A stretch of DNA of 64,000 nucleotides, from assembly GCF_900099805.1 (NCBI RefSeq), contig NZ_FNDR01000005.1:186001-250000 (forward strand). Reading direction: 5' to 3'. Positions 35,973 through 48,388 of this stretch are shown piece by piece. Each line of letters begins with the position of its first letter. Position 1 is the stretch's first letter. The notes below the pieces were generated by a model. The model searched no databases and had not been told where the DNA came from. It saw only the letters and a list, made by a program, of their open reading frames with translations. The stretch is from Variovorax sp. OV700. GTDB lineage: Bacteria; Pseudomonadota; Gammaproteobacteria; Burkholderiales; Burkholderiaceae_C. Both the position numbers and the translations under genes were made by a program.

Positions 35973-36788
35973 ATGTCGAACCGTCCATCCTTCGTAGAAC
36001 AGCCCGGCGCAGGCAGCAGCGCGCTGGCCGTGCGCCAGGCCTGCCGCAGCGGTGCGCTCCACGCCCACACCAGCGGCCTTGCAAGCGCCCACGTGCAGGG
36101 CAATCTCGTGCTCCTGCCGCAGGCTCACGCCGCCGATTTCCTGCGCTTTTGCCAGGCCAACCCCAAGCCGTGCCCGCTGCTCGGCGTGTCGGAGGCCGGT
36201 GACCCGGCACTGCCGGCGCTTGGCGAGGACATCGACATCCGCACCGACCTGCCGCGCTACCGCGTGTGGCGTGACGGCATGCTGGTGGACGAGCCCACCG
36301 ACGTTCGCGCGCTCTGGAGCGACGATCTGGTGAGCTTCGTCATCGGATGCTCGTTCACCTTCGAGCATGCGCTGATGGCCGAGGGCATCGTCCTGCGCCA
36401 TGTCGAGCAGGGCCGCAACGTGGCGATGTACCGAACCTCGGTGGCCACCACGCCCGCCGGTCCTTTCCATGGGCCGATGGTGGTGTCGATGCGCCCGCTG
36501 CGCGCGGCCGATGCCATTCGCGCGGTGCAGATCACTTCGCGCTTTCCGGCCGTGCACGGCGCGCCGGTGCACATCGGCGATCCGGCGCTCATCGGCATCC
36601 GGTCGATCGCCGATCCCGACTACGGCGACGCGGTCGAGGTCATGCCTGACGAATTGCCCGTGTTCTGGGCCTGCGGCGTCACGCCCCAGGCCGCGCTGGC
36701 CGCCGCCAGGCTGCCGTTCGCCATCACGCATGCGCCGGGCTCGATGCTGGTGACCGACCTGCTGCACCACAGCCTGGCTGCGTTCTAG
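35973..36788 (+). CDS. DUF1445 hydro-lyase family protein (D-glutamate cyclase-like)
   Basis: UPF0317/DUF1445 protein of 271 residues. Diagnostic stretches are [41 protein letters not shown] and [11 protein letters not shown]. Mammalian proteins with this domain (DGLUCY) make 5-oxo-D-proline from D-glutamate. In Bacillus the relative YcsI is encoded with the PxpABC 5-oxoprolinase. Here a large 5-oxoprolinase lies three genes downstream, so a role in D-glutamate or 5-oxoproline turnover is a reasonable inference. No signal peptide. Confidence 0.85.
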   Translation: MSNRPSFVEQPGAGSSALAVRQACRSGALHAHTSGLASAHVQGNLVLLPQAHAADFLRFCQANPKPCPLLGVSEAGDPALPALGEDIDIRTDLPRYRVWRDGMLVDEPTDVRALWSDDLVSFVIGCSFTFEHALMAEGIVLRHVEQGRNVAMYRTSVATTPAGPFHGPMVVSMRPLRAADAIRAVQITSRFPAVHGAPVHIGDPALIGIRSIADPDYGDAVEVMPDELPVFWACGVTPQAALAAARLPFAITHAPGSMLVTDLLHHSLAAF

Positions 36789-36830
36789 CCCGCCGTTTTT
36801 CCATCCCCATTTCAATACCTGGAGACAACC

Positions 36831-38123
36831 ATGAAGACCACCATCGACGCCACGCAGGCGGGCGACGGCGCACAGGCCGAAGGAAGCTGGCTGCGCACGC
36901 TCAATCCCAACGAGAAGCGCACGCTCACCGCATCGTTCAGCGGCTATGCGGTCGACGCCTTCGACTACTACACGCTGCCGCTGGTCACGCCCATTCTGCT
37001 GTCGCTGTGGGGCATGAGCAAGACAGAGGTGGGGCTGATCGGCACCGCCACGCTGGTGGCGTCCGCCTTTGGTGGTTGGATAGCGGGCATCCTGGCCGAC
37101 AGGTATGGCCGCGTGCGCATCCTGCAGCTCACCATCCTGGTGTTCGCGATCTTCACCTTTGCCTGCGGGCTGGCGCAAACGCCGGGGCAGTTGATGGTCG
37201 CCCGAACGCTGCAGGGCCTGGGCTTCGGCGGCGAATGGGCCGTGGGCTCGGTGCTCATCGCCGAGATGATCCGGCCAGCTTATCGAGGCAAGGCGGTGGG
37301 CCTGGTCCAGAGCAGTTGGGCCGTAGGGTGGGGGGCGGCGGTGCTGGTGTCGATGGCGCTGTTCTCCTTCCTGCCGCCGGAATATTCGTGGCGCGTGATG
37401 TTCATGCTCGGGCTTCTTCCGGCGCTGCTGATCGTCTTCATCCGCCGCTCCATCCGCGACCCGGAGATCTATGTGCAAAGCCGCGCTGCCGTTGAACGCG
37501 GCGAGCGCAGCGGCAACTTTCTTGCGATCTTCAAGCCCGGCATGTTGCGCACCACGGTGCTCGCGAGCCTGCTGTTCACGGGCATGCAAGGCGGCTACTA
37601 CGCCATCGGCGTCTGGCTGCCGACCTTCCTGAAGAACGAACGCCATCTCACGGTGCTGGGCTCGGGCGGCTACCAGTTCATGTTCATCGTCGGGGCCTTC
37701 GTCGGCTACCTGTGCGGCGCCTACCTGTCGGACCGCCTCGGCCGCCGCCGTGCGTTCATGCTCTTTGCCGTGGGCGCCGGATCGCTGGTCTACGCCTACA
37801 CGCTGCTGCCCATCACCGACGGACTGATGCTGCTGCTCGGCTTTCCGCTCGGCTTCTTCATGTCGGGCATCTTCAGCGGCGCGGGCGCTTTCCTCGCGGA
37901 GCTTTTTCCCAACGAACTGCGCGGTTCCGGACAGGGCTTTTGCTACAACTTCGGGCGCGGCATCGGCGCCACCTTTCCAGCGCTGGTCGGGGTGCTGAGC
38001 GACCGCATGCATCTTCCGCTGGGCACCGCCATCGGCGTGTGCGCGGCGGTGGCCTATGCGATGGTGGTGGTGGTTGCGCTCTGTCTTCCAGAGACGCGTG
38101 GACGCGACCTGCGCCAGAACTGA
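36831..38123 (+). CDS. MFS transporter, aromatic acid/sialic acid-type symporter
   Basis: Major facilitator of 430 residues with 12 predicted helices. Landmarks are GYAVDAFDYYTLPLVTPIL at helix 1, GILADRYGRVRIL, LQGLGFGGEWAVGS in helix 4 and ELFPNELRGSGQGFCYN later, typical of NanT/PcaK-like acid:H+ symporters. CTGGAGACA precedes the ATG. It is flanked by the DUF1445 gene and a TRAP binding protein in one direction, so it probably imports the acid metabolised by this group. Confidence 0.9.
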   Translation: MKTTIDATQAGDGAQAEGSWLRTLNPNEKRTLTASFSGYAVDAFDYYTLPLVTPILLSLWGMSKTEVGLIGTATLVASAFGGWIAGILADRYGRVRILQLTILVFAIFTFACGLAQTPGQLMVARTLQGLGFGGEWAVGSVLIAEMIRPAYRGKAVGLVQSSWAVGWGAAVLVSMALFSFLPPEYSWRVMFMLGLLPALLIVFIRRSIRDPEIYVQSRAAVERGERSGNFLAIFKPGMLRTTVLASLLFTGMQGGYYAIGVWLPTFLKNERHLTVLGSGGYQFMFIVGAFVGYLCGAYLSDRLGRRRAFMLFAVGAGSLVYAYTLLPITDGLMLLLGFPLGFFMSGIFSGAGAFLAELFPNELRGSGQGFCYNFGRGIGATFPALVGVLSDRMHLPLGTAIGVCAAVAYAMVVVVALCLPETRGRDLRQN

Positions 38124-38176
38124 TCCGAGCGGGAACGAGCGAAAACGAGCGCTCGTACCGTCGCAAGGAAATTCTC

Positions 38177-39139
38177 ATGAAATTGCTATTGATTGCTGCC
38201 TTGTTCGCAGCGACGGTGACGCACGCCCAGACGCGCTGGCAACTGGCGACCGGCTACCGCGCCGAGTCCTTCCACACGCAGAACATCGTGTGGTTCGCAG
38301 GAGAGGTGGAACGGACCACAGCGGGTGCGCTGCGCATCGAGGTGCGGCCGAACAACACGCTGTACAAGCTGGGTGACATCCGCCAGGCGGTGCAGGCAGG
38401 CCAGGTGCAGGCGGGTGAGACCATCATGAGCAGCCTGGTCGAGGCGATTCCGATCGCCGGGGCCGATGCCATCCCCTTCGTGGTGGGCAACTATGCCGAT
38501 GCGAAGCGACTGTGGGACCTGCAGCGCCCGCTGATCGACAAGCACTTTGCAGCGCAAGGCCTGAAAGCGCTGTACGCCGTTCCCTGGCCGCCGCAGGGGT
38601 TGTACACGGTCGCGCCAATGCGATCGGCGTCCGACTTCAAGGGTATGCGCATGCGCACCTACAACCAGGCCACCGTGCGCATCGCCGAGATGCTGGGCGC
38701 CACGCCCGTGGATGTGCCGATGGTGGACGTCAAAAAGGCATTGGCCGGCGGCCAGCTGGACAGCATGATCACCTCGGCCGTGACCGGTGTGGAGAACCAG
38801 GTCTGGAGCCAGTTCCGGCATTACCACGAGATCAATGCCTGGTTTCCGAAGAACATCGTGTTCGTCAACCTGCAGGCGTTCGATGCACTGCAGCCCGCCG
38901 TCAAGCAGGCGGTGCTGAACGCCGCCGGTGAGGCCGAGCTGCGTGGCTGGGCCATGAGCCAGGACGAGGCCGCCGGCTCCACCCGCAAGCTCAAGGCCGA
39001 GGGCATGCAGGTCGACCGCATTGCGCCCGGCTTCGAAGCCGAGCTCAAGCGGCTGGGCGAGCGATTCTCCCGCGAATGGGTGCGCTCGGTCGGGAATGAA
39101 GCCAACCTCATCTTCGTACCGTATTACTTCCAACGTTAG
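38177..39139 (+). CDS. Orphan TRAP-type substrate-binding protein
   Basis: DctP-family periplasmic protein of 320 residues with a short signal peptide ending THAQ (1-18). AAGGA lies upstream of the ATG at 38177. The core is recognisable: LGDIRQAVQAGQVQAGE, FKGMRMRTYNQATVRIAEMLGA and NAWFPKNIVFVN. No dctQ or dctM gene is adjacent, unlike the other two TRAP binding proteins in this window. It may serve a permease elsewhere or act as a sensor. It precedes the 5-oxoprolinase by 72 bases. Confidence 0.85.
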   Translation: MKLLLIAALFAATVTHAQTRWQLATGYRAESFHTQNIVWFAGEVERTTAGALRIEVRPNNTLYKLGDIRQAVQAGQVQAGETIMSSLVEAIPIAGADAIPFVVGNYADAKRLWDLQRPLIDKHFAAQGLKALYAVPWPPQGLYTVAPMRSASDFKGMRMRTYNQATVRIAEMLGATPVDVPMVDVKKALAGGQLDSMITSAVTGVENQVWSQFRHYHEINAWFPKNIVFVNLQAFDALQPAVKQAVLNAAGEAELRGWAMSQDEAAGSTRKLKAEGMQVDRIAPGFEAELKRLGERFSREWVRSVGNEANLIFVPYYFQR

Positions 39140-39211
39140 TTGCCATCCCAGTGCCTTGCCCGGCCGGCCCGGACAAGGAGGCATTCATTCAACACCACAA
39201 GCTGAAACACC

Positions 39212-42859
<3,648 letters not shown>

Positions 42860-42865
<6 letters not shown>

Positions 42866-43169
42866 AGTTTGCGCTCTGTGTTCAGGGCGGCGCTCCCGCC
42901 GACGGGGTACCTTTCTCCGCGAATGTCCCCCGGCCTGCGGCCTCCTCCTTTATTTCGCTGCGCAAGGCACCCCATCGACGGGATCGTTGTTCAGAGCGGT
43001 GGTTGATCGAGCGGAACAACCGCAGCGCCCAGTGGGCGCAGGGCGCCGGGTACTCCCCGCAGCGAAATAAAGGAGGAGGCGAAGCCGGGGGACATTCGCG
43101 GAGGGGAGTACCCGGTGGCCTGTGCACGCGCCCTGAACAAGAGCCCTGAACAAGAGCACAGACCGCGAA
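42860..43169. repeat. 0.3-kb imperfect inverted repeat between convergent genes
   Basis: The 304-base gap is one large palindrome. The left arm (about 42860-42962) and right arm (about 43057-43168) share GTTCAGGGC, GGGTAC, CTCCGCGAATGTCCCCCGGC and CCTCCTCCTTTATTTCGCTG in inverse order. The spacer holds smaller hairpins: GCGGTGGTT/AACAACCGC (42996-43024) and GCGCCC/GGGCGC (43025-43039). The right arm also has a doubled CCCTGAACAAGAG. No gene is likely here. It looks like two inverted copies of a genus-specific intergenic repeat and could act as a two-way terminator. Confidence 0.85.
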
Positions 43170-44867
43170 TTACATCCCCACGTAGTTAGGCCCGCCGCCC
43201 CCTTCAGGCGTAACCCACACGATGTTCTGCGTCGGGTCCTTGATGTCGCAAGTCTTGCAGTGCACGCAGTTCTGCGCGTTGATCTGCAGGCGCTGTTTGC
43301 CGTCGTCGGTGCCTACGAACTCGTACACACCGGCCGGGCAGTAGCGGCTTTCAGGGCCCGCGAACTTCGACAGGTTGATGTTCACCGGCACCGACGCATC
43401 CTTGAGCGTCAGGTGTGCCGGCTGCTGTTCCTCGTGGTTGGTGTTGCTGATGAACACGCTAGAGAGGCGGTCGAAGGTGAGCTTGCCGTCCGGCTTCGGA
43501 TAGACGATGGGCTTGCACTCCGCCGCGGGCTTGAGGTACAGGTGGTCGGGCTTGTGGCGGTGCAGCGTCCATGGAATGTGGCCCTTGAGCAGCCACTGCT
43601 CGATGCCGTTCATGAAGGTGGCAACGCCCAGGCCCTTCTTGAACCAGGCCTTGAAGTTGCGTGCCTTGTTCAGTTCCGTGTAGAGCCAGCTCTTCTCGAA
43701 GGCGGCCGGGTAGGCCGTGAGCTCGTCGTGCTGGCGGCCGGCCTGCACGGCGTCGTACGCGGCTTCGGCGGCCAGCATGCCGGTCTTGATGGCGGCGTGG
43801 CTGCCCTTGATGCGGCTCACGTTGAGATAGCCGGCCTCGCAGCCGACCAGCGCGCCGCCCGGGAACACAGTCTTGGGCAGCGACATCAGGCCGCCGGCCG
43901 TGATGGCGCGCGCGCCGTAGCCGATGCGCTTGGCCGGCTTGATGCCTTTGGCCTCGTCGCCTTCCAGGTACCAGCGGATGTTGGGGTGCAGCTTCCAGCG
44001 CTGCATTTCCTCGAACGGGCTCAGGTACGGGTTGCTGTAGTCCAGACCGGTGATGAAGCCCATGGAGATCTTGTTGTCTTCCATGTGATAGAGGAAGGCG
44101 CCGCCGTAGGTGTCGCTCTTCATCGGCCAGCCTGCGGTGTGCAGCACGAAGCCGGGCTGGTGCCGCTTGGGGTCGATTTCCCACACTTCCTTCACGCCAA
44201 GGCCGTAGGTCTGCGGGTCCTTGCCTTCGTCCAGCTTGAACCTGGCGATCAGCTGGCGGCCCAGGTGGCCGCGCGCGCCTTCGGCGAACACGGTGTACTT
44301 GCCCAGGAGCTCCATGCCGAGCTGGAAGTTCTCGGTGGGTTCGCCGTCCTTGCCCACGCCCAGGTTGCCGGTGGCAACGCCGCGCACCGAGCCGTTCTCG
44401 TTGTAGAGCACTTCGGCCGCCGGGAAGCCGGGGAAGATCTCCACGCCCAGGTTCTCGGCCTGCTGCGCCAGCCACTTGGTGAAGTCGCTCAGGCTGACGA
44501 TGTAGTTGCCGTGGTTCTGGAAGCAGGCCGGCAAAAAGGCATTGGGCGTGCGCAGGCCCGACTTCTCGCCGAGGAACACCATCGCGTCGTCGGTGACGGG
44601 CTGGTTCAGCGGGGCGCCCTGTTCCTTCCAGTCGGGCAGCAGCTCGTTGAGGGCGCGCGGGTCCATGATGGCGCCCGAGAGAATGTGCGCGCCGGGCTCG
44701 GAGCCCTTCTCGAGCACCACGACCGAGATTTCCTTTTCGTGGTGGGCGGCCAGCTGCTTGAGCCGGATGGCGGTCGAGAGGCCGGCCGGGCCGCCGCCGA
44801 CGACCACCACGTCATATTCCATGGATTCGCGGGGGCCGAACTGGGCGAGGATTTCGTCGTGGGTCAT
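43170..44867 (-). CDS. Electron transfer flavoprotein-ubiquinone oxidoreductase
   Basis: ETF-QO, 565 residues, passing electrons from ETF to ubiquinone at the inner membrane. The FAD loop is VVVGGGPAGLS near the N-terminus. The C-terminal iron-sulfur ligands are in RYCPAGVYEF and NCVHCKTCDIKDP. GIEQWLLKGHIPWTL-like sequence precedes them. The start at 44867 (MTHDEIL) is chosen; an ATG at 44921 would add 18 residues without a ribosome site. It is divergent to a short-chain dehydrogenase and supports fatty-acid and amino-acid oxidation. Confidence 0.95.
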   Translation of the reverse strand: MTHDEILAQFGPRESMEYDVVVVGGGPAGLSTAIRLKQLAAHHEKEISVVVLEKGSEPGAHILSGAIMDPRALNELLPDWKEQGAPLNQPVTDDAMVFLGEKSGLRTPNAFLPACFQNHGNYIVSLSDFTKWLAQQAENLGVEIFPGFPAAEVLYNENGSVRGVATGNLGVGKDGEPTENFQLGMELLGKYTVFAEGARGHLGRQLIARFKLDEGKDPQTYGLGVKEVWEIDPKRHQPGFVLHTAGWPMKSDTYGGAFLYHMEDNKISMGFITGLDYSNPYLSPFEEMQRWKLHPNIRWYLEGDEAKGIKPAKRIGYGARAITAGGLMSLPKTVFPGGALVGCEAGYLNVSRIKGSHAAIKTGMLAAEAAYDAVQAGRQHDELTAYPAAFEKSWLYTELNKARNFKAWFKKGLGVATFMNGIEQWLLKGHIPWTLHRHKPDHLYLKPAAECKPIVYPKPDGKLTFDRLSSVFISNTNHEEQQPAHLTLKDASVPVNINLSKFAGPESRYCPAGVYEFVGTDDGKQRLQINAQNCVHCKTCDIKDPTQNIVWVTPEGGGGPNYVGM

Positions 44868-44984
44868 GTGGGTCTCGTCGATAATGATTTGAGGCTCGGA
44901 CGCTTCGAGGGCGCGAAACATTTTATGTGGAGTGCGGGACGTCGCCTCGGCGACTCCGCAACGGCTCAACAGGACCCTCTTTTC

Positions 44985-45767
44985 ATGGCTTACAGCATCG
45001 ACCTTTCGGGCCGCGTGGCCTTTGTCACCGGCGCTTCCAGCGGCCTGGGCGCGCAGTTTGCCAAGACGCTGGCGCGCGCTGGTGCGGCGGTGGTGCTGGC
45101 AAGCCGCCGGGTCGAGAAACTCAAGGAGCTGCGCGCGCGCATCGAGGGCGAGAGCGGAGACGCCCACGTGGTCGAGCTCGACGTGACCGACATCGGCAGC
45201 ATCAGGGCCGCCGTGGCGCGCGCCGAAACCGAAGTGGGCCCCATCGACATCCTGGTCAACAACTCGGGCGTGAGCACCACCCAGCGCCTGCAGGACGTGA
45301 CCCCCGACGACTACGACTACATCTTCGACACCAACGTGAAGGGCTCGTTCTTCGTCGCGCAGGAGGTGGGCAAGCGCATGCTGGCGCGCGCCGACGGCTC
45401 GGCGCCGGGCACCTACATCGGCGGACGCATCATCAACATCGCCTCGGTGGCGGCGCTCAAGGTCATGCCGCAGATCGGCACCTATTGCATGAGCAAGGCC
45501 GCGGTGGTGCAGATGACCAAGGCCATGGCGCTCGAGTGGGGCCGCTTCGGCATCAACGTGAACGCGCTGTGCCCCGGCTACATCACGACCGAACTCAACG
45601 AGGACCACTGGCTTTCCGAAGGGGGCGCCAAGCTCGTGAACATGCTGCCGCGCAAGCGCGTGGGCAAGCCCGAAGACCTCGACGGCCTGATCGTGCTGCT
45701 GGCCAGCGGGCAGAGCCACTTCGTGAACGGCGCGGTGATTGCCGCGGACGACGGGTTCGCGCTTTGA
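44985..45767 (+). CDS. Short-chain dehydrogenase/reductase
   Basis: Classical SDR of 260 residues. The nucleotide loop is TGASSGLG (15-22), with NNSG at 92-95 and active-site Ser154, Tyr167 and Lys171 (YCMSK). The Arg-Arg after the second strand (ASRR) hints at NADPH preference. It has FabG-like features, but the location next to ETF-QO and a thioesterase suggests 3-hydroxyacyl-CoA or related lipid chemistry. AGGA lies before the ATG. The substrate is unknown. Confidence 0.88.
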   Translation: MAYSIDLSGRVAFVTGASSGLGAQFAKTLARAGAAVVLASRRVEKLKELRARIEGESGDAHVVELDVTDIGSIRAAVARAETEVGPIDILVNNSGVSTTQRLQDVTPDDYDYIFDTNVKGSFFVAQEVGKRMLARADGSAPGTYIGGRIINIASVAALKVMPQIGTYCMSKAAVVQMTKAMALEWGRFGINVNALCPGYITTELNEDHWLSEGGAKLVNMLPRKRVGKPEDLDGLIVLLASGQSHFVNGAVIAADDGFAL

Positions 45768-45792
45768 TCCTTCCATCTCACCAGATCCGCCG

Positions 45793-46215
45793 ATGAGAAT
45801 CGAAATCCCCGAAAAGAAGAAGCTCGTGTACGAAATGTCCATCCCCATCCGCTGGGGCGACATGGATGCCATGGGCCACCTCAACAACGGCACCTACTTT
45901 CGCTACCTGGAAACCGCGCGCATCGACTGGATGCACTCCATCGGCTTCGAGCCCGAGCCGGGCGGCGAGGGCATGGTGATCGTCAATGCCTTCTGCAATT
46001 TCTACCGCCAGATCGAATACCCGGGCGACGTGCTGCTCAAGATGTACGTGAGCGACCCGGGCCGCACCACCTTCGAGAGCTGGGCCACCATGGCGCGCGT
46101 CGATGCGCCCGACGTGGTCTGCGCGGCGGGTGGAGCGACCACGATCTGGGTCGATTTTCCGAAGCAGAAGGCGCTGGCCCTGCCCGACTGGCTGCGCACG
46201 CTGGTGAGCGACTGA
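45793..46215 (+). CDS. Acyl-CoA thioesterase, 4HBT hot-dog fold
   Basis: Hot-dog thioesterase of 140 residues in the YbgC/4-hydroxybenzoyl-CoA group. The signature WGDMDAMGHLNNGTYFRYLETAR includes the catalytic-type Asp. FYRQIEYPGDVLLKM is the paired strand. It starts 25 bases after the SDR stop and is probably cotranscribed, so the two may act on one acyl-CoA. It is convergent to the sensor kinase. Confidence 0.88.
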   Translation: MRIEIPEKKKLVYEMSIPIRWGDMDAMGHLNNGTYFRYLETARIDWMHSIGFEPEPGGEGMVIVNAFCNFYRQIEYPGDVLLKMYVSDPGRTTFESWATMARVDAPDVVCAAGGATTIWVDFPKQKALALPDWLRTLVSD

Positions 46216-46246
46216 GTTGCCGCGCCTGTGACCGGACGCGCCGTCC

Positions 46247-47599
46247 TCAGGCCGGCCGCAGCACGATGCGTGCCTCGAACCCGCTGGCGGCGCCCGCCGG
46301 CGGCGAGGCGAGTTCGAGCTTCGCGTTGTGCTTCTCGACGATGGTGCCCACGATCGACAGGCCCAGCCCGTAACCCGCACGGTCGGAGCTGTGCCGCACG
46401 TGGCGCTGCTGCAGCGTGGCGAGCTGTTCCGCGCTGACGCCCGGGCCGAAGTCGCGCACCGCGAGCGTGCAGGGCGCCATCACCTCGATCACCACGCGGC
46501 CGCTGCCGCTGTAGCGAAGCGCGTTTTCCACCAGGTTGCGCAGCGCAATGGCCAGCGCGTCGACGTCGCCCGAGGCGGCGGGCGCCACGGTGTCAGGCAC
46601 CTTGAGTGCCAGGCGTTCGCTGATCTGTGGGTCTTTCCAGAATTCCTGCACCACCGCGCCTGCAAGCTGGACCAGGTTGACCCGTGAGCGCGCAAGCGAC
46701 GCGCCGGATTCGGCGCGCGAGAGCTGGAGCAGCTTCTCGGTGCGGTGGCTGAGTATCTGCAGCGCATCGAGCGCGGCCTGGACATCGTTGCGCTGCAGGT
46801 CGTGCTCGAGCGCGGTCTGCAGCCGCAGCCGCGCAGCGGCCAGGGGCGTTCGCAGCTCGTGGGCCGCGTTGGCCGCCAGCGCGCGCTCGACGTCGAGCGA
46901 CTGCGACAGGCGCTCCAGCAGGCTGTTGACGTGGTCGCCCACCGAGCGCAGTTCCCGCGGCAGGCCGGGCAGGGTGATGGGCCGCAGGTCGGAGCCGCTG
47001 CGCTTTTCGATCTCGCCCGCAAGCTGCTGCAGCACGCGCAGCTCGGTGCGCGCCACGTTGCGCAGCACCAGCGCCAGCAGCGGCAGCACGGCGCCCAGCG
47101 GAATGATCAGGCCGTAGAGCGTGCGGTTCAGCGCCGTGCGACGCTCGTCGAGCGGATCGGCCACCTGGAAGTAGAGGCCTCGCGTGGGGTGCCGCACGGT
47201 ATAGATGCGCCAGGTCTGGTTGTTCGCAAAGCCCGCTGCCAGCGGAACGTCGAAAGCATCGTTGGGTGACTCGGCCGAGCGCAGCAGCACATGCTCGTGG
47301 ATGTCCACGATCTGGTAGTTCACGGCGTCTTCCGAGAACAGCTGCTTGGGCGCGACCATCGGCATGGTGGCTGGGGTGTTCCCCTGCTGCAGCTTGTCGA
47401 GTTCCTGCACCGCCATGTCGAACATGCGGTGCGACACCTCGACCAGTTCGTTGTCGAAGTTGTGGTTGATCTCGCGGTCCACATACCAGACCACGGCCAG
47501 CACGCACAGCATCCACACGCCGCCCACCCAGACGATCAGCGTGCGAGTCAGGCGGCCGGCCAGCGTGTCGGGGCCGGTGGGGGGGAGAATTGCGTTCAT
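46247..47599 (-). CDS. Sensor histidine kinase, QseC/PmrB-like
   Basis: Membrane histidine kinase of 450 residues. Membrane helices lie at about 19-41 and 160-180, with a periplasmic sensor between them. A HAMP-like linker leads to the H-box His247 (NAAHELRTPL), N-box (NLVENALRYS), G1 (DFGPGVS) and G2 (GYGLGLSI). Its start overlaps the regulator stop by four bases (ATGA), so the pair is translationally coupled. Nearby PAP2 and EptA genes suggest an envelope-stress or polymyxin-type signal. Confidence 0.92.
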   Translation of the reverse strand: MNAILPPTGPDTLAGRLTRTLIVWVGGVWMLCVLAVVWYVDREINHNFDNELVEVSHRMFDMAVQELDKLQQGNTPATMPMVAPKQLFSEDAVNYQIVDIHEHVLLRSAESPNDAFDVPLAAGFANNQTWRIYTVRHPTRGLYFQVADPLDERRTALNRTLYGLIIPLGAVLPLLALVLRNVARTELRVLQQLAGEIEKRSGSDLRPITLPGLPRELRSVGDHVNSLLERLSQSLDVERALAANAAHELRTPLAAARLRLQTALEHDLQRNDVQAALDALQILSHRTEKLLQLSRAESGASLARSRVNLVQLAGAVVQEFWKDPQISERLALKVPDTVAPAASGDVDALAIALRNLVENALRYSGSGRVVIEVMAPCTLAVRDFGPGVSAEQLATLQQRHVRHSSDRAGYGLGLSIVGTIVEKHNAKLELASPPAGAASGFEARIVLRPA

Positions 47600-48270
47600 T
47601 CGTCGTCGTCTGCCGAAGTCGACAGGCGATAGCCGAGGCCGCGCAGTGTCTGGATATGGCTCTTGCCGAGCTTGCGCCGCAACCGGCTGATGAACACCTC
47701 GAGCGTGTTGCTGTCGGCCTCGTCGCCGAAGCCGTAGAGCGCATCGGCGAGGTTCTCGCGGGTGTGGATGCGTTCGGGCCGCGTGGCCATGACGCGCAGC
47801 AGCGCCCATTCCTTCTGGGTCAGGACGACGGGATTCCCGTCCTTGCGGACCCGGTCTTGAGCCAGATCGATCTCCAGCGTGCCGAGGTGGAGCACCGGCG
47901 AACTGCCGGCGCTGCGCCGCCGCTCGACCGCGCGCAGCCGCGCCAGCAGCTCGGCTGGATCGTAGGGCTTGATGAGGTAGTCGTCGGCGCCGGCATCGAG
48001 CCCGCGGATGCGGTCGGTGACCTGGTCGCGCGCGGTCAGCACGATGACGATGGGCGGCTCCCGCAGCGCGCGCACCTGCGGCAGCAGCGAAAGGCCGTCG
48101 CCGTCGCCCAGGTGCAGGTCGAGCAGCACGGCGGCGTATTGCACCGAATGCAGGGCGCCCCGGGCCTCGGCGAGGCTGGACGCCACATCGACCACGAAAG
48201 CCTTCGCAATCAGGTAGCTGCAAACGGCGTCTGCCAACGCACTGTCATCTTCGACGAGCAATATGCGCAC
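47596..48270 (-). CDS. OmpR-family response regulator, QseB/PmrA-like
   Basis: Response regulator of 224 residues. The receiver (1-115) has D8/D9, phosphoacceptor Asp51, Thr79 and Lys101. The winged helix (about 125-220) ends IQTLRGLGYRL. It is divergent to the first PAP2 gene; the 118-base gap holds three TTCAG half-sites at one-turn spacing, and a like array precedes eptA. It is thus the likely activator of the phosphatase and phosphoethanolamine transferase genes. Confidence 0.92.
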   Translation of the reverse strand: MRILLVEDDSALADAVCSYLIAKAFVVDVASSLAEARGALHSVQYAAVLLDLHLGDGDGLSLLPQVRALREPPIVIVLTARDQVTDRIRGLDAGADDYLIKPYDPAELLARLRAVERRRSAGSSPVLHLGTLEIDLAQDRVRKDGNPVVLTQKEWALLRVMATRPERIHTRENLADALYGFGDEADSNTLEVFISRLRRKLGKSHIQTLRGLGYRLSTSADDDE

Positions 48271-48345
48271 GCGAGGTCACTCTTTCTTTCAAAAAACCGA
48301 GTCTAGCGCCGACCGCCGGGCGGACCGGGAGCACGTCAGCTTTCG

Positions 48346-48371
48346 TTCAGACTGCTTCAGGATTGGTTCAG
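48346..48371 (+). promoter_or_regulatory. Direct-repeat response-regulator box before PAP2 gene
   Basis: TTCAG occurs at 48346, 48356 and 48367, pitch 10 and 11 bp, in the divergent gap between the regulator and the PAP2 gene. Half-sites one helical turn apart are the usual target of OmpR-family dimers. The pattern resembles the TTAAG-N6-TTAAG box of Pseudomonas BqsR/PmrA-type regulators. Confidence 0.6.
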
Positions 48372-48388
48372 ACCAGGAACGTAGGCTC

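Noticed and set aside
35343..38012. An 889-codon open frame on the minus strand
   Set aside because: It lies opposite the LysR, DUF1445 and MFS genes. The composition (His, Arg, Gln, Ala) is that of antisense translation in GC-rich DNA.
43260..44984. Plus-strand reading frame running into the SDR gene
   Set aside because: The first 575 codons are the complement of ETF-QO; only the part from 44985 onward is the real SDR.
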